Positions 56,569-64,000 of a stretch of 64,000 nucleotides of DNA are shown here, in pieces. Under the pieces are notes generated by a model. It was not told the origin of the DNA. It ran no database searches and worked only from the letters and a program-made list of their open reading frames with translations. How positions within the stretch are numbered: position 1 is the stretch's first letter; every line of letters starts with the position of its first letter. Location of the stretch: positions 124,001 to 188,000 of the forward strand of contig JAQCBT010000005.1 of NCBI GenBank assembly GCA_027621405.1, read 5' to 3'. This DNA is from Pseudomonadota bacterium. GTDB lineage: Bacteria; Pseudomonadota; Gammaproteobacteria; Pseudomonadales; Pseudohongiellaceae. The position numbers were made by a program, and so were the translations under genes.

Positions 56569-57207
56569 CTAGAGTTCATAGGGCACCACGATGCCCGCCA
56601 GCTGAAACTGCGCCTGCAATTCCTGCTGGTACTCGTTCACCTGAATGCGATCCACCCAGGGACCCACGAAAACACCGGTTAAATCCCCCCTGTCGCTGGG
56701 GATTGTGCGGGTATAGGCGCGATAACCTGCCTCCTGCAGCCTGGTCAACAGATTGGCGGCATTATCGGAATCGGAGAATGAACCCAAGCGCACACTCCAG
56801 CCCTGGGGCAGTCCGTCAGTTCCTAACTGCGGCACCTCCCGGCTGAACGCAGGTTGTGATGTCACCACCTCGACACCATTATCGTCATCGTCGTCTGTGT
56901 CGCCTGCCACAGGCGCTGTTGCCGGGGCATCCGCCTCTGCGACTGCGTCATTGCTCGCTGGCTGTTCGGGCTCCGCTTGTTGCGCTGCTTCGACCTCGGC
57001 CTCCGCTTCTTCAAGGCTGTCGGCGATAATCACCGGTCGGGTCGGAATGGGCTCTGCCAGCACCGGTATTTCCGGCGGCTCCGGGATACGGGAAGCGATG
57101 GGAGTCTGGTAACTGCCCTGCCCGTCAAAAATTATGGGCAGGAAGATCAGGGCCAGCGCCAGGAGGACGACTGTGCCTACTATTCTCTGTTTCGTGCTCT
57201 GTTGCAA
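56569..57207 (-). CDS. SPOR domain protein (DedD-like)
   Basis: The 212-residue protein has one membrane helix (about 9-25, VGTVVLLALALIFLPIIF), a long acidic/Pro-Ala linker (about 30-130), and a C-terminal SPOR domain (about 135-210, WSVRLGSFSDSDNAANLLTRLQEAGYRAYTR) that binds denuded septal peptidoglycan. This is the DedD position next to cvpA and folC. The start is a TTG at 57207; no ATG suits. It is placed 6 nt after folC. Confidence 0.9.
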   Translation of the reverse strand: MQQSTKQRIVGTVVLLALALIFLPIIFDGQGSYQTPIASRIPEPPEIPVLAEPIPTRPVIIADSLEEAEAEVEAAQQAEPEQPASNDAVAEADAPATAPVAGDTDDDDDNGVEVVTSQPAFSREVPQLGTDGLPQGWSVRLGSFSDSDNAANLLTRLQEAGYRAYTRTIPSDRGDLTGVFVGPWVDRIQVNEYQQELQAQFQLAGIVVPYEL

Positions 57208-57213
57208 AAATCG

Positions 57214-58548
57214 TTACCCTGGATTGCGGGTTGCGTTGCGTAGTGCTGCGACGGTCATGAAAGAGCCTGTGACCACGACCAGCTGTTCAGTTTCCGGGTC
57301 CTGAGCCAGCATCCCGGCAGCCTGTGCGCAGGCTTCCCGATAGGCTTCCATGAGGCTATCGAAGCGCTTCAGCGGACACTCAAATCCCGAATCGGACAGC
57401 CGCTTCTGCAGGCTGGTGGAGTCCAAGCATCGAGGATCGTCAAATTGCGCAATATACCAGATGTCGGTGTTTGTTTGTAAGCAAACCGCCATATCTTCTA
57501 CTTTCTTATCTGCCATCACCGCGAAGACTACAGTCACCCGGCCGCCATTACTGGCTGTTTTCCGCCAGTGGCCGATGCAGTCAGCCAATGCTCCGGCGGA
57601 GGCCGGGTTGTGAGCCACATCCAGCAGCACTTGCACCCCGCTGAGGGCATCGATACGCCATTCCTGGCGACCGGCTACCCTGGCTTCCCGCAGTGCAGCA
57701 GCCGCTCCGGCAGAGGGCCATCTGCCTGGCAGCAAGGCCAGCGCCTGCAGAGCACAGCCCACATTGGAGGGCAGCATCCCCGCGGGCAGGCTGAATTCGA
57801 GCTCGATGGGCTCTCCGGTGGCGAGCCTGCCCTGCCAGCGCCAATTACCGGTGCGGGTCTCCAGCAGCTGGAAATCACTCCGCCACTGATAATACTGGCA
57901 ATTCAATTCCCGGGCGCGAGACAGCAAGCTCGAAGGTGGTTCGGGGTCTCCACAGACAAACGGTCTTGCGGCCCGCAGGATTCCCGCCTTCTCGATGGCG
58001 ATCGTGTCACGATCGTGACCGAGCCAATCCTCGTGGTCGAGAGAAATGCTGGTGATGACGCTCACGTCCGGGTCTATGATATTAACGGCGTCGAGTCGTC
58101 CGCCCAGCCCCACCTCCAGGATAGCCACCTCGATACGGGCCTCCTGCATAAGAATCAGCGCCGCCAGGGTCGCGAACTCGAAATAACTGAGTGAGACCTG
58201 ACCCCTCGTCTCCTCTATTGCACTAAAGGCACGACAAATTTCCAGATCAGAGGCTTCCTCGCCATTTATGTGTATACGTTCATTGAAGCGATGAATATGG
58301 GGTGAGGTGTAGGTCCCACAGCTCACGCCCTGGGCGCAGAGCAACGCTTCGAGGCTGGCAACGGTGGTGCCCTTGCCGTTGGTACCGGCGACAGTGACTA
58401 CCTGCGGTGCGGGAGCGGTGAGTTGTAGCGCGGTGGCCACCTGCTGTACCCGGGCCAGGCCGAGTTCGATCTCTCGCGGGTGGACGCGACTGATATAAGC
58501 CAGCCACTGGTCCAGGTTTGCGGGTAGCGCTTCGAGCTCTGTATTCAA
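57214..58548 (-). CDS. folC: Bifunctional folylpolyglutamate/dihydrofolate synthase
   Basis: FolC joins glutamate to dihydropteroate and extends folate polyglutamate chains. The 444-residue protein has the P-loop [12 protein letters not shown] near 54-65, a [14 protein letters not shown] region, and the HSHN-like glutamate site in the C-terminal domain ([17 protein letters not shown] near 310-327). The start is a TTG overlapping the accD stop (TTGA), so it is coupled to accD. The accD-folC link is general in Proteobacteria. Confidence 0.95.
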   Translation of the reverse strand: MNTELEALPANLDQWLAYISRVHPREIELGLARVQQVATALQLTAPAPQVVTVAGTNGKGTTVASLEALLCAQGVSCGTYTSPHIHRFNERIHINGEEASDLEICRAFSAIEETRGQVSLSYFEFATLAALILMQEARIEVAILEVGLGGRLDAVNIIDPDVSVITSISLDHEDWLGHDRDTIAIEKAGILRAARPFVCGDPEPPSSLLSRARELNCQYYQWRSDFQLLETRTGNWRWQGRLATGEPIELEFSLPAGMLPSNVGCALQALALLPGRWPSAGAAAALREARVAGRQEWRIDALSGVQVLLDVAHNPASAGALADCIGHWRKTASNGGRVTVVFAVMADKKVEDMAVCLQTNTDIWYIAQFDDPRCLDSTSLQKRLSDSGFECPLKRFDSLMEAYREACAQAAGMLAQDPETEQLVVVTGSFMTVAALRNATRNPG

Positions 58549-59417
58549 CTGCCGGTTGCTTGATGCTGGAGTAACTTTTCGAGAATGGAGTGTATCTTCG
58601 CGGGCAGGTCTCGGCGATGTACGATCATATCGATGGCCCCGTGTTCCAGCAGGAACTCGCTGCGCTGAAAGCCCTCAGGTAATTTCACCCGCACGGTCTG
58701 GCGGATCACGTCGGGACCGGTAAATCCGACCAGGGCGTTGGGTTCGGCAATATTGATGTCTCCCAGCATGGCCAGGCTGGCCGAGACTCCACCATATACT
58801 GGGTCAACGAGTACCGAAATGTAGGGCAGCCCGCTCTCACGCATCTTTTCTAGCGCAGCAGAGGTCTTCGCCATCTGCATGAGGGAAATGAGCGCTTCCT
58901 GCATACGCGCCCCGCCGCTGGTGGAGAAGCAGATTAGAGGCAATCTCTCACGCAGGCACACATTCACCGCCTGCACGAACTTCTCACCTACCACGGCACC
59001 CATCGAACCACCGATAAATCCGAACTCGAAGGCTGCCACCACCGCCGCAGTGCCCTGTACCTTGCCCTTGATGACGACCAGGGCGTCTTTCTCTCCGGTG
59101 CCCTTCTGGGCGGCTGACAGGCGGTCCTTGTAGCGCTTGAGATCCTTGAACTTAAGCAGGTCCACGGGCTCCATATCCGCATTCAGCTCTTGCTGGCCTT
59201 CAGGGTCCAGGAACAGTTCCAGGCGGCGCCTGGCGGAGATGCGCAGGTGATGGTCGCACTTGGGACAGACCTCGTGGTTCTCGGTGAGGGATTTCTGGTA
59301 CAGCATGGCATCGCAGCGGGGACACTTTTTCCACAGGCCCTCGGGTACCGCCGCGCGCTTCTTTGAATCACCCCCACCGGTAGAAATTGAGGGCAATAAC
59401 TTATCAATCCAGCTCAC
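58545..59417 (-). CDS. accD: Acetyl-CoA carboxylase, carboxyltransferase beta subunit
   Basis: AccD transfers the carboxyl group from biotin to acetyl-CoA together with AccA. The 290-residue protein has a zinc ribbon with C32, C35, C51 and C54, then the crotonase-like core with [12 protein letters not shown] and the [21 protein letters not shown] helix. The start is a GTG at 59417 with AAAGGA 5 nt before. It follows trpA by 32 nt, the conserved trpA-accD-folC order. Confidence 0.96.
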   Translation of the reverse strand: MSWIDKLLPSISTGGGDSKKRAAVPEGLWKKCPRCDAMLYQKSLTENHEVCPKCDHHLRISARRRLELFLDPEGQQELNADMEPVDLLKFKDLKRYKDRLSAAQKGTGEKDALVVIKGKVQGTAAVVAAFEFGFIGGSMGAVVGEKFVQAVNVCLRERLPLICFSTSGGARMQEALISLMQMAKTSAALEKMRESGLPYISVLVDPVYGGVSASLAMLGDINIAEPNALVGFTGPDVIRQTVRVKLPEGFQRSEFLLEHGAIDMIVHRRDLPAKIHSILEKLLQHQATGS

Positions 59418-59449
59418 ATCAATCCTTTTATATCAGACAGATAAATAAA

Positions 59450-60268
59450 TTACTTAAGGTTATCTATCGCTTTCCGGGCTGACCCGATAACGGCACAGCA
59501 CTGACTCAGGGAAGCCGCGTCCTGTTGTTCTGTGTCGGCAAGTTTACCGATTTCATTCACCAGCGCACTGCCAATAATCACCCCATCAGAGAGCGCCGCC
59601 ATGGCCGCCGCGCTAGGCCCGTCTTTTATACCAAAGCCAATGACGATGGGTAAGTCGGTATAGGCTCGCAGACGGCTGATAGACGCGGCCACCGAGTCAT
59701 GATCGGTGAGCGCAGCTCCCGTTACCCCCTTGAGGGAAACATAGTACAGATAGCCACTGCAATGCTGGATGATATCCCTGGCCCGGGCTTCACCAGTGGT
59801 CGGCGCCACCAGGTAGATGGTATCGATATCCCGTTTACGCAGGGCTTCGTGCAGGCCAGCGGACTCGGTAGGCGGCATATCTACCACCAGCACACCATCT
59901 ACTCCGGCGTCCTGCGCGGCGTCGGCAAACACTTCATAGCCCATGATCTCAATGGGGTTCAGATAGCCCATGAGCACTATTGCCGTTTCCTGGTTACGCG
60001 CTCGAAACTGCCTTACCAGCTGCAGGGTATTGGCGAGAGTCACCTTCTTCGCCAGTGCGCGCTCCACCCCAAGCTGTATCACCGGCCCATCGGAGGCGGG
60101 ATCGCTGAAGGGAATTCCCAATTCGATGATATCTGCTCCCTGCGCCACCAGTTCATCCATGAGCTGGGCACTGCTTGCCAGATTCGGGTCACCCGCGACC
60201 AGGTAGGGAATCAGTAATTTGCGGCCATCACCCCTGGCCTTGTTTGCTAGTTCTTGCAATCGACTCAT
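59450..60268 (-). CDS. trpA: Tryptophan synthase alpha chain
   Basis: TrpA cleaves indole-3-glycerol phosphate to indole, which is channelled to TrpB. The 272-residue TIM barrel contains the catalytic glutamate in ADIIELGIPFSDPASDGPVIQ (near 45-65) and the GISSPSQAAA-like loop at IVIGFGIKDGPSAAAMA. It lies 16 nt after trpB. Typical length (E. coli 268). Confidence 0.96.
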   Translation of the reverse strand: MSRLQELANKARGDGRKLLIPYLVAGDPNLASSAQLMDELVAQGADIIELGIPFSDPASDGPVIQLGVERALAKKVTLANTLQLVRQFRARNQETAIVLMGYLNPIEIMGYEVFADAAQDAGVDGVLVVDMPPTESAGLHEALRKRDIDTIYLVAPTTGEARARDIIQHCSGYLYYVSLKGVTGAALTDHDSVAASISRLRAYTDLPIVIGFGIKDGPSAAAMAALSDGVIIGSALVNEIGKLADTEQQDAASLSQCCAVIGSARKAIDNLK

Positions 60269-60284
60269 TTTAAAGACTCACAGA

Positions 60285-61505
60285 CTACAGCGAGATGCCC
60301 TCGATTCGGGCCACGGTCTCAATATCCTTGTCACCACGACCGGAGAGATTAACCACCAGGTTTTGCTCGGGCTTCATAGTGCTCGCCAACCTGGTGGCAT
60401 AGGCCACGGCATGGCTCGATTCAAGCGCAGGAATAATGCCTTCCATGCGGGTTAGTTGATGGAAGGCCTGCAGGGTCTCCTCGTCGGTCGCCGCCACATA
60501 GTGCACCCTGCCGAGGTCTTTTAGCCAGGCATGCTCGGGTCCGACACCCGGATAATCGAGACCGGCCGAGACAGAATGGGTATCCTGTATCTGACCACCC
60601 TCGTCTGTCATCAGGTAGGTGCGATTGCCATGCAACACACCGGGTTTGCCAGCGCTCAATGGCGCCGCGTGTTCACCAGTTTCCAGGCCATGGCCACCGG
60701 CTTCCACACCATACATGGCTACTTCCCTGTCATCTATGAATGGGTGAAACAGGCCTATGGCGTTGGAGCCGCCGCCCACGCAAGCCACCAGTGCATCGGG
60801 CAGCTTGCCGAACTCTTCCAGTGCCTGTGCCTTTACTTCCCTGCCAATCACACATTGAAAGTCCCTTACCAGTTGCGGATAAGGGTGAGGGCCCGCCACA
60901 GTGCCGATGATGTAATAGGTGTTATCCACATTGGTTGCCCAATCGCGCAACGCTTCATTCATGGCATCTTTCAAGGTGCGGGAACCGGATTCGACGGCAA
61001 CCACATGTGCGCCCAACAACTTCATGCGATAGACATTTGGTGCCTGCCGCTTGATGTCCTCTGCGCCCATGTAGACATAGCACTCCAGCCCCAGACGGGC
61101 TGCCACGGTAGCGCTCGCCACACCGTGCTGCCCTGCTCCCGTTTCCGCGATGATACGGGTCTTACCCATATACTTGGCGAGCAAGGCCTGGCCGATCGTA
61201 TTGTTTACCTTGTGGGCACCGGTATGATTCAGGTCTTCCCGCTTCAGGTAGATCCTGGCGCCACCGCAGGCCTGGGTAAGGCGTTCGGCGAAATACAAGG
61301 GTGACGGACGTCCCACATAGTGCTTTAGCTCATATTCATATTCCTGCCAGAATGCGGGATCCCTGGACAGTTTATTGTAGACGGCAGCCAGTTCTTCAAC
61401 AGCCGTAATCAGGGTTTCACCGACAAATATCCCGCCATAGGGCCCGAAATGACCCTTGCTGTCTGGACCCGTGTAGTGCTCTGTGAGCTTCTCTGTACTA
61501 GACAC
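60285..61505 (-). CDS. trpB: Tryptophan synthase beta chain
   Basis: TrpB condenses indole and serine to tryptophan with PLP. The 406-residue product has [31 protein letters not shown] (PLP Lys in HKVN, near 93) and [13 protein letters not shown]. The start is a GTG at 61505 with AGGAAG 5 nt upstream. It sits 22 nt after trpF, forming trpF-trpB-trpA. No other trp gene is in the window and no attenuator with tandem Trp codons was found. Confidence 0.97.
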   Translation of the reverse strand: MSSTEKLTEHYTGPDSKGHFGPYGGIFVGETLITAVEELAAVYNKLSRDPAFWQEYEYELKHYVGRPSPLYFAERLTQACGGARIYLKREDLNHTGAHKVNNTIGQALLAKYMGKTRIIAETGAGQHGVASATVAARLGLECYVYMGAEDIKRQAPNVYRMKLLGAHVVAVESGSRTLKDAMNEALRDWATNVDNTYYIIGTVAGPHPYPQLVRDFQCVIGREVKAQALEEFGKLPDALVACVGGGSNAIGLFHPFIDDREVAMYGVEAGGHGLETGEHAAPLSAGKPGVLHGNRTYLMTDEGGQIQDTHSVSAGLDYPGVGPEHAWLKDLGRVHYVAATDEETLQAFHQLTRMEGIIPALESSHAVAYATRLASTMKPEQNLVVNLSGRGDKDIETVARIEGISL

Positions 61506-61527
61506 TCTTGCTTCCTGTGTTAATCAA

Positions 61528-62163
61528 TTACTGCACTTCGCGTTTGGCGGCATGTATGAATCGTGCCAGCCTGTCCATGTCCTTGACGCCATGGGAGGCC
61601 TCGACCCCGGAGCTGACATCGACGCCGAACGGGTTAACCTCGGCGATCGCGTCCCGCACGTTGTCGGCGTTGAGACCACCGGCCAGCACCACCGGCTGAT
61701 TGGTCGACTGCACGATGGCTGCCGCCATTTCCCAGTCGAAAGTCTTGCCTGTGCCACCTGGCACGTCTCTTTGATACTTGTCGAGGAGTATCATTTTCGC
61801 CGCCTCGTGCGCTGCGATCTCCTCTCGGGCCTGTTCGACTGACTGCACCCGTACCGCCTTCATATAGGGTGTACCGAAGCTGGAGCAGAACTGCTGGCTT
61901 TCATTGCCGTGAAACTGCAGCAGATTAATGATGCCGTCCTGCAGACTTGCCTCTACCAGCTGCGGCTCCGGATCGACGAACAGCGCCACCTTGCGCAGGC
62001 TGTCATCGATACCCGCAAATATCTCAGCAATCGCAGTCACCGCGATGGCGCGGGGACTTGGCGCATACAGCACTACACCGATGGCATCGGCCCCCAGTTG
62101 GGCCGCTGCCATTGCATCTTGAGCTCGGGTGGTGCCGCAGATTTTGGTCCAGATTTCAGACAC
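61528..62163 (-). CDS. trpF: Phosphoribosylanthranilate isomerase
   Basis: TrpF converts N-(5'-phosphoribosyl)anthranilate to the carboxyphenylamino deoxyribulose phosphate. The 211-residue TIM barrel has the catalytic Cys/Asp region: KICGTTRAQDAMAAAQLGADAIG (Cys9) and GVDVSSGVEASHGVKDMDRLARF at the end. The start is a GTG at 62163 with no clear ribosome site. It is the first gene after the truA terminator, so a new transcript likely begins here. Confidence 0.95.
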   Translation of the reverse strand: MSEIWTKICGTTRAQDAMAAAQLGADAIGVVLYAPSPRAIAVTAIAEIFAGIDDSLRKVALFVDPEPQLVEASLQDGIINLLQFHGNESQQFCSSFGTPYMKAVRVQSVEQAREEIAAHEAAKMILLDKYQRDVPGGTGKTFDWEMAAAIVQSTNQPVVLAGGLNADNVRDAIAEVNPFGVDVSSGVEASHGVKDMDRLARFIHAAKREVQ

Positions 62164-62208
62164 GGCGGATAGACATCATCGCGAAAAGAGTAATAGTACC
62201 AAAAGCCT

Positions 62209-62240
62209 CGGCCCGGCACTATTCCAGCTCCGCCGGGCCG
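62209..62240 (-). terminator. Terminator-like hairpin after truA
   Basis: CGGCCCGGC/GCCGGGCCG form nine pairs (62240-62232 and 62217-62209) with a 14-base loop, and CTTTT lies shortly after on the minus strand. It should end fimV-truA transcripts and so separate them from the trpF group. The U tract is short, so it may be leaky. Confidence 0.6.
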
Positions 62241-62291
62241 CTACCGTTCGCGCCCCGCCTAGAACCCATGACAGCCCTTGCTTCGCCTGGC

Positions 62292-63128
62292 CTACTGGCC
62301 AGCCAATCCAGTCACCAGCAAGGGCACTCGCCTGCACAGAGGCAGCCCGCACCCGGCCGGGTAGTCCACTTCGACCAGGTAGAGGCCTTCAGGCGGCGCG
62401 GTCATGGCGGCCTGGGTCCGGTCCCGTGCCTGCAATAGCTCCCTGATCCAGTCCGGATCTCGCTCACCCCTGCCCACAACCATTAACGATCCTACGATAT
62501 TGCGCACCATGTGCTGGAGAAAGGCGTTGGCATGGATATCGAAAACCAGCAAGGATCCGTGTTGCCACCAACATGTACTGAATACGTTACGATTCGGAGA
62601 ATTGGATTGGCAGCCAGCGGCACGGAAGCTGGTGAAATCCCGCTCTCCTGACAGGTGTGCTGCCGCCTTTTCCATGGCCTGCACATCCAGCGCCTTGCGC
62701 ACATGGGTCACGTGATTGTAATACATGGCAGAAGCCACCTCAGCCTGGTGAATCAGGTAGAAATAGCGCCGGCCTGTGGCTGAGAAGCGAGCGTGGAAGT
62801 CGCCATCCACCTCGTGACTCCAGATCACCCTGATCGTTGGTGGAAGCAGACTGTTGACTCCCCTCACCCAGGCCTTGTCACCGCGATCTATCGGGGAATC
62901 GAAATGTACAAGTTGGGAGGTGGCGTGGACACCAGCGTCAGTGCGGCCTGCGCAATGAACTGTAATGGGATGGTCGGCCACCTGGGACAGTGCTGCCTCC
63001 AGATTTGCCTGAACTGTGGGAAGGTCTGGTGAGGACTGTCTCTGCCAACCAGAATAGGCAGAGCCGTCGTATTCGATCGCGAGGGCAATACGATGCCCGC
63101 TGGATCCCGACTCAGTTGGATCGGTCAT
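62292..63128 (-). CDS. truA: tRNA pseudouridine(38-40) synthase
   Basis: TruA isomerises uridines 38, 39 and 40 in the anticodon stem-loop. The 278-residue protein has IALAIEYDGSAYSGWQRQ at 14-31, the catalytic Asp in HCAGRTDAGVHATSQ (near 62), and the FLQHMVRNIVGSLMVVGRGE motif near 205-225. It follows fimV by 23 nt, a conserved order. Typical. Confidence 0.96.
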   Translation of the reverse strand: MTDPTESGSSGHRIALAIEYDGSAYSGWQRQSSPDLPTVQANLEAALSQVADHPITVHCAGRTDAGVHATSQLVHFDSPIDRGDKAWVRGVNSLLPPTIRVIWSHEVDGDFHARFSATGRRYFYLIHQAEVASAMYYNHVTHVRKALDVQAMEKAAAHLSGERDFTSFRAAGCQSNSPNRNVFSTCWWQHGSLLVFDIHANAFLQHMVRNIVGSLMVVGRGERDPDWIRELLQARDRTQAAMTAPPEGLYLVEVDYPAGCGLPLCRRVPLLVTGLAGQ

Positions 63129-63151
63129 GATTATTTTGCCAAGGGCGGCGA

Positions 63152-64000
63152 CTAGCCTTCGGAGCTATCGATTGAGGCCATCAATTCCCTAGCTTCCTTG
63201 ACTTGCTCGTCTGTACCTTCTGCGATGACTTCCTGCAATATCTCCCTGGCGCCATCGGCATCTCCCATCTTCTGATAGGCATAGGCCAGTTCCAGTTTCG
63301 TTGCAGTCTCTTCATCGTCGGAAAGAAGGTCAACCTCTTCCACGTCGTCCACAGACTCGATTTCTACGCCGTCATCATCGTCATCGTCTGCGAGGAAGTC
63401 CAGGTCATCATCGTCATCGGCCGCGGCGGGTAATACAGAATCGTCGTCGATGGCATCGAAATCGATCTCGACATCATCGTCGCTATCAGTATCGGTATCC
63501 TTGTCTTCCAGTCCCTCGAAGGCGGAATCCAGGTCTAGCACATCGTCGTCATCATCGGCACTCTTCGGTTCAAGCTCTGGCGAACCAGTTTCCAGTTCAT
63601 CGAGATCGAAATCGAAGTCATCGACTGTAGTCTCGGCTGCCGCTTCTGCCTGTCCTTCTTTCTGCGCTTTTTCAGCGGGTTCGATGACCGTCGTGGAGGA
63701 TGATTCGTCGATATCGAATTCGAAGGATTCAATGTCATCGACGGCCTCGCCCTCAGGCTTGGCATCGTCTGCTTGCCGCACTTCAGCCTTGTCATCTTCT
63801 CCGAAATCAAAGTCCATCAGTTTGTCAGCGTCGATCTCGACTTCCGGCTCAGGTTCCTTCGGAGCCTCGGGCTTCAAATCATCAACATCGAACGAGAACG
63901 TCTCTATGTCGAGGTCCTCTTTATCTTTCGCGGCATCCTTCTTCTGTTCCTGCGCGCTATCGCCGCCCATGTCACCGGCATCGAACTCGAAGGATTCGAT
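63152..64000 (-). CDS. fimV: FimV/HubP-type polar protein, C-terminal part (5' end outside window)
   Basis: The open frame runs past the right edge: above the internal Met at 63970 it reads IESFEFDAGD, so the gene is truncated by the window. The visible 282 residues are extremely acidic with repeats of ESFEFD, DDLD and DDDDD, and end in the FimV C-terminal module EEVDLLSDDEETATKLELAYAYQKMGDADGAREILQEVIAEG, a TPR-like unit. FimV/HubP organise polar proteins and type IV pili in Pseudomonas and Vibrio; the N-terminal LysM and membrane regions are not visible here. The position before truA is conserved. Confidence 0.92.
   Translation of the reverse strand: MESFEFDAGDMGGDSAQEQKKDAAKDKEDLDIETFSFDVDDLKPEAPKEPEPEVEIDADKLMDFDFGEDDKAEVRQADDAKPEGEAVDDIESFEFDIDESSSTTVIEPAEKAQKEGQAEAAAETTVDDFDFDLDELETGSPELEPKSADDDDDVLDLDSAFEGLEDKDTDTDSDDDVEIDFDAIDDDSVLPAAADDDDDLDFLADDDDDDGVEIESVDDVEEVDLLSDDEETATKLELAYAYQKMGDADGAREILQEVIAEGTDEQVKEARELMASIDSSEG

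Noticed and set aside
1..64000. CRISPR arrays, IS elements, prophage genes, rRNA or tRNA genes
   Set aside because: No repeat-spacer pattern, transposase, phage gene or complete tRNA cloverleaf was found on either strand by reading.

Overview
This is a chromosomal window of a Gammaproteobacterium with a moderately high GC content. The organism is heterotrophic, Gram-negative and LPS-making: it carries lpxK-msbA, lolCDE, nagZ, fimV, a GdhB-type NAD-glutamate dehydrogenase and an E. coli-length LexA. The order fimV-truA-trpF-trpB-trpA-accD-folC-SPOR-cvpA-purF is the one familiar from Pseudomonas, Cellvibrio and marine relatives. I cannot fix the genus. No rRNA, tRNA, IS element, phage or CRISPR array was seen. 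Almost all of the window is core genome with tightly packed operons.

Layout. 1-6624 (minus): comEC, exbB, exbD, msbA, lpxK and a Trm112/YcaR-like gene (lipid A export and DNA uptake). 6736-9922 (minus): lolC-lolD-lolE lipoprotein export. 10069-10755 (minus): an orphan serine recombinase. 10756-12107: a long non-coding stretch that is probably the rne leader. 12108-14840: rne, closed by a bidirectional terminator shared with etfBA (minus). 16859-18458: a small lipoprotein, DUF1285 and DUF4823 genes. About 18641-18868: a GGA-rich structured RNA candidate of the CsrB/RsmZ type. 19019-26299 (plus): mnmH followed by an AddB-like nuclease and an AddA-like helicase-nuclease. 26303-29051 (minus): nagZ-mscS-hpt. 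29251-30583 (plus): a short ORF, a small acidic protein gene, and lexA behind a perfect-end SOS box. 30808-34929 (minus): topA and ilvE. 35065-37063 (plus): tatD and an M15-type peptidase. 37050-42492 (minus): glutaredoxin-like, DUF2835 and gdhB. 42758-50278 (plus): MoxR-DUF58-DUF4381-BatA-BatB/C-BatD, then yciH. 50306-64000 (minus): fimV-truA, trpFBA-accD-folC-SPOR-cvpA-purF, then a second MoxR-DUF58-transglutaminase set.

How the genes fit together. Envelope building dominates: lipid A flipping and phosphorylation, lipoprotein sorting, peptidoglycan recycling and trimming, SPOR and FimV cell-wall proteins, and two MoxR/DUF58 modules that converge on yciH. A DNA-repair theme joins comEC, the AddAB-like pair, lexA and topA.

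The most interesting non-protein signal is the 18.6-18.9 kb RNA candidate. It has ten GGA triplets on one strand, several in hairpin loops, and a final stem whose loop is GGA. Similar GGA-loop hairpins lie in the rne leader and in the etfB leader, which suggests, but does not prove, that Csr/Rsm control acts on genes in this same window.
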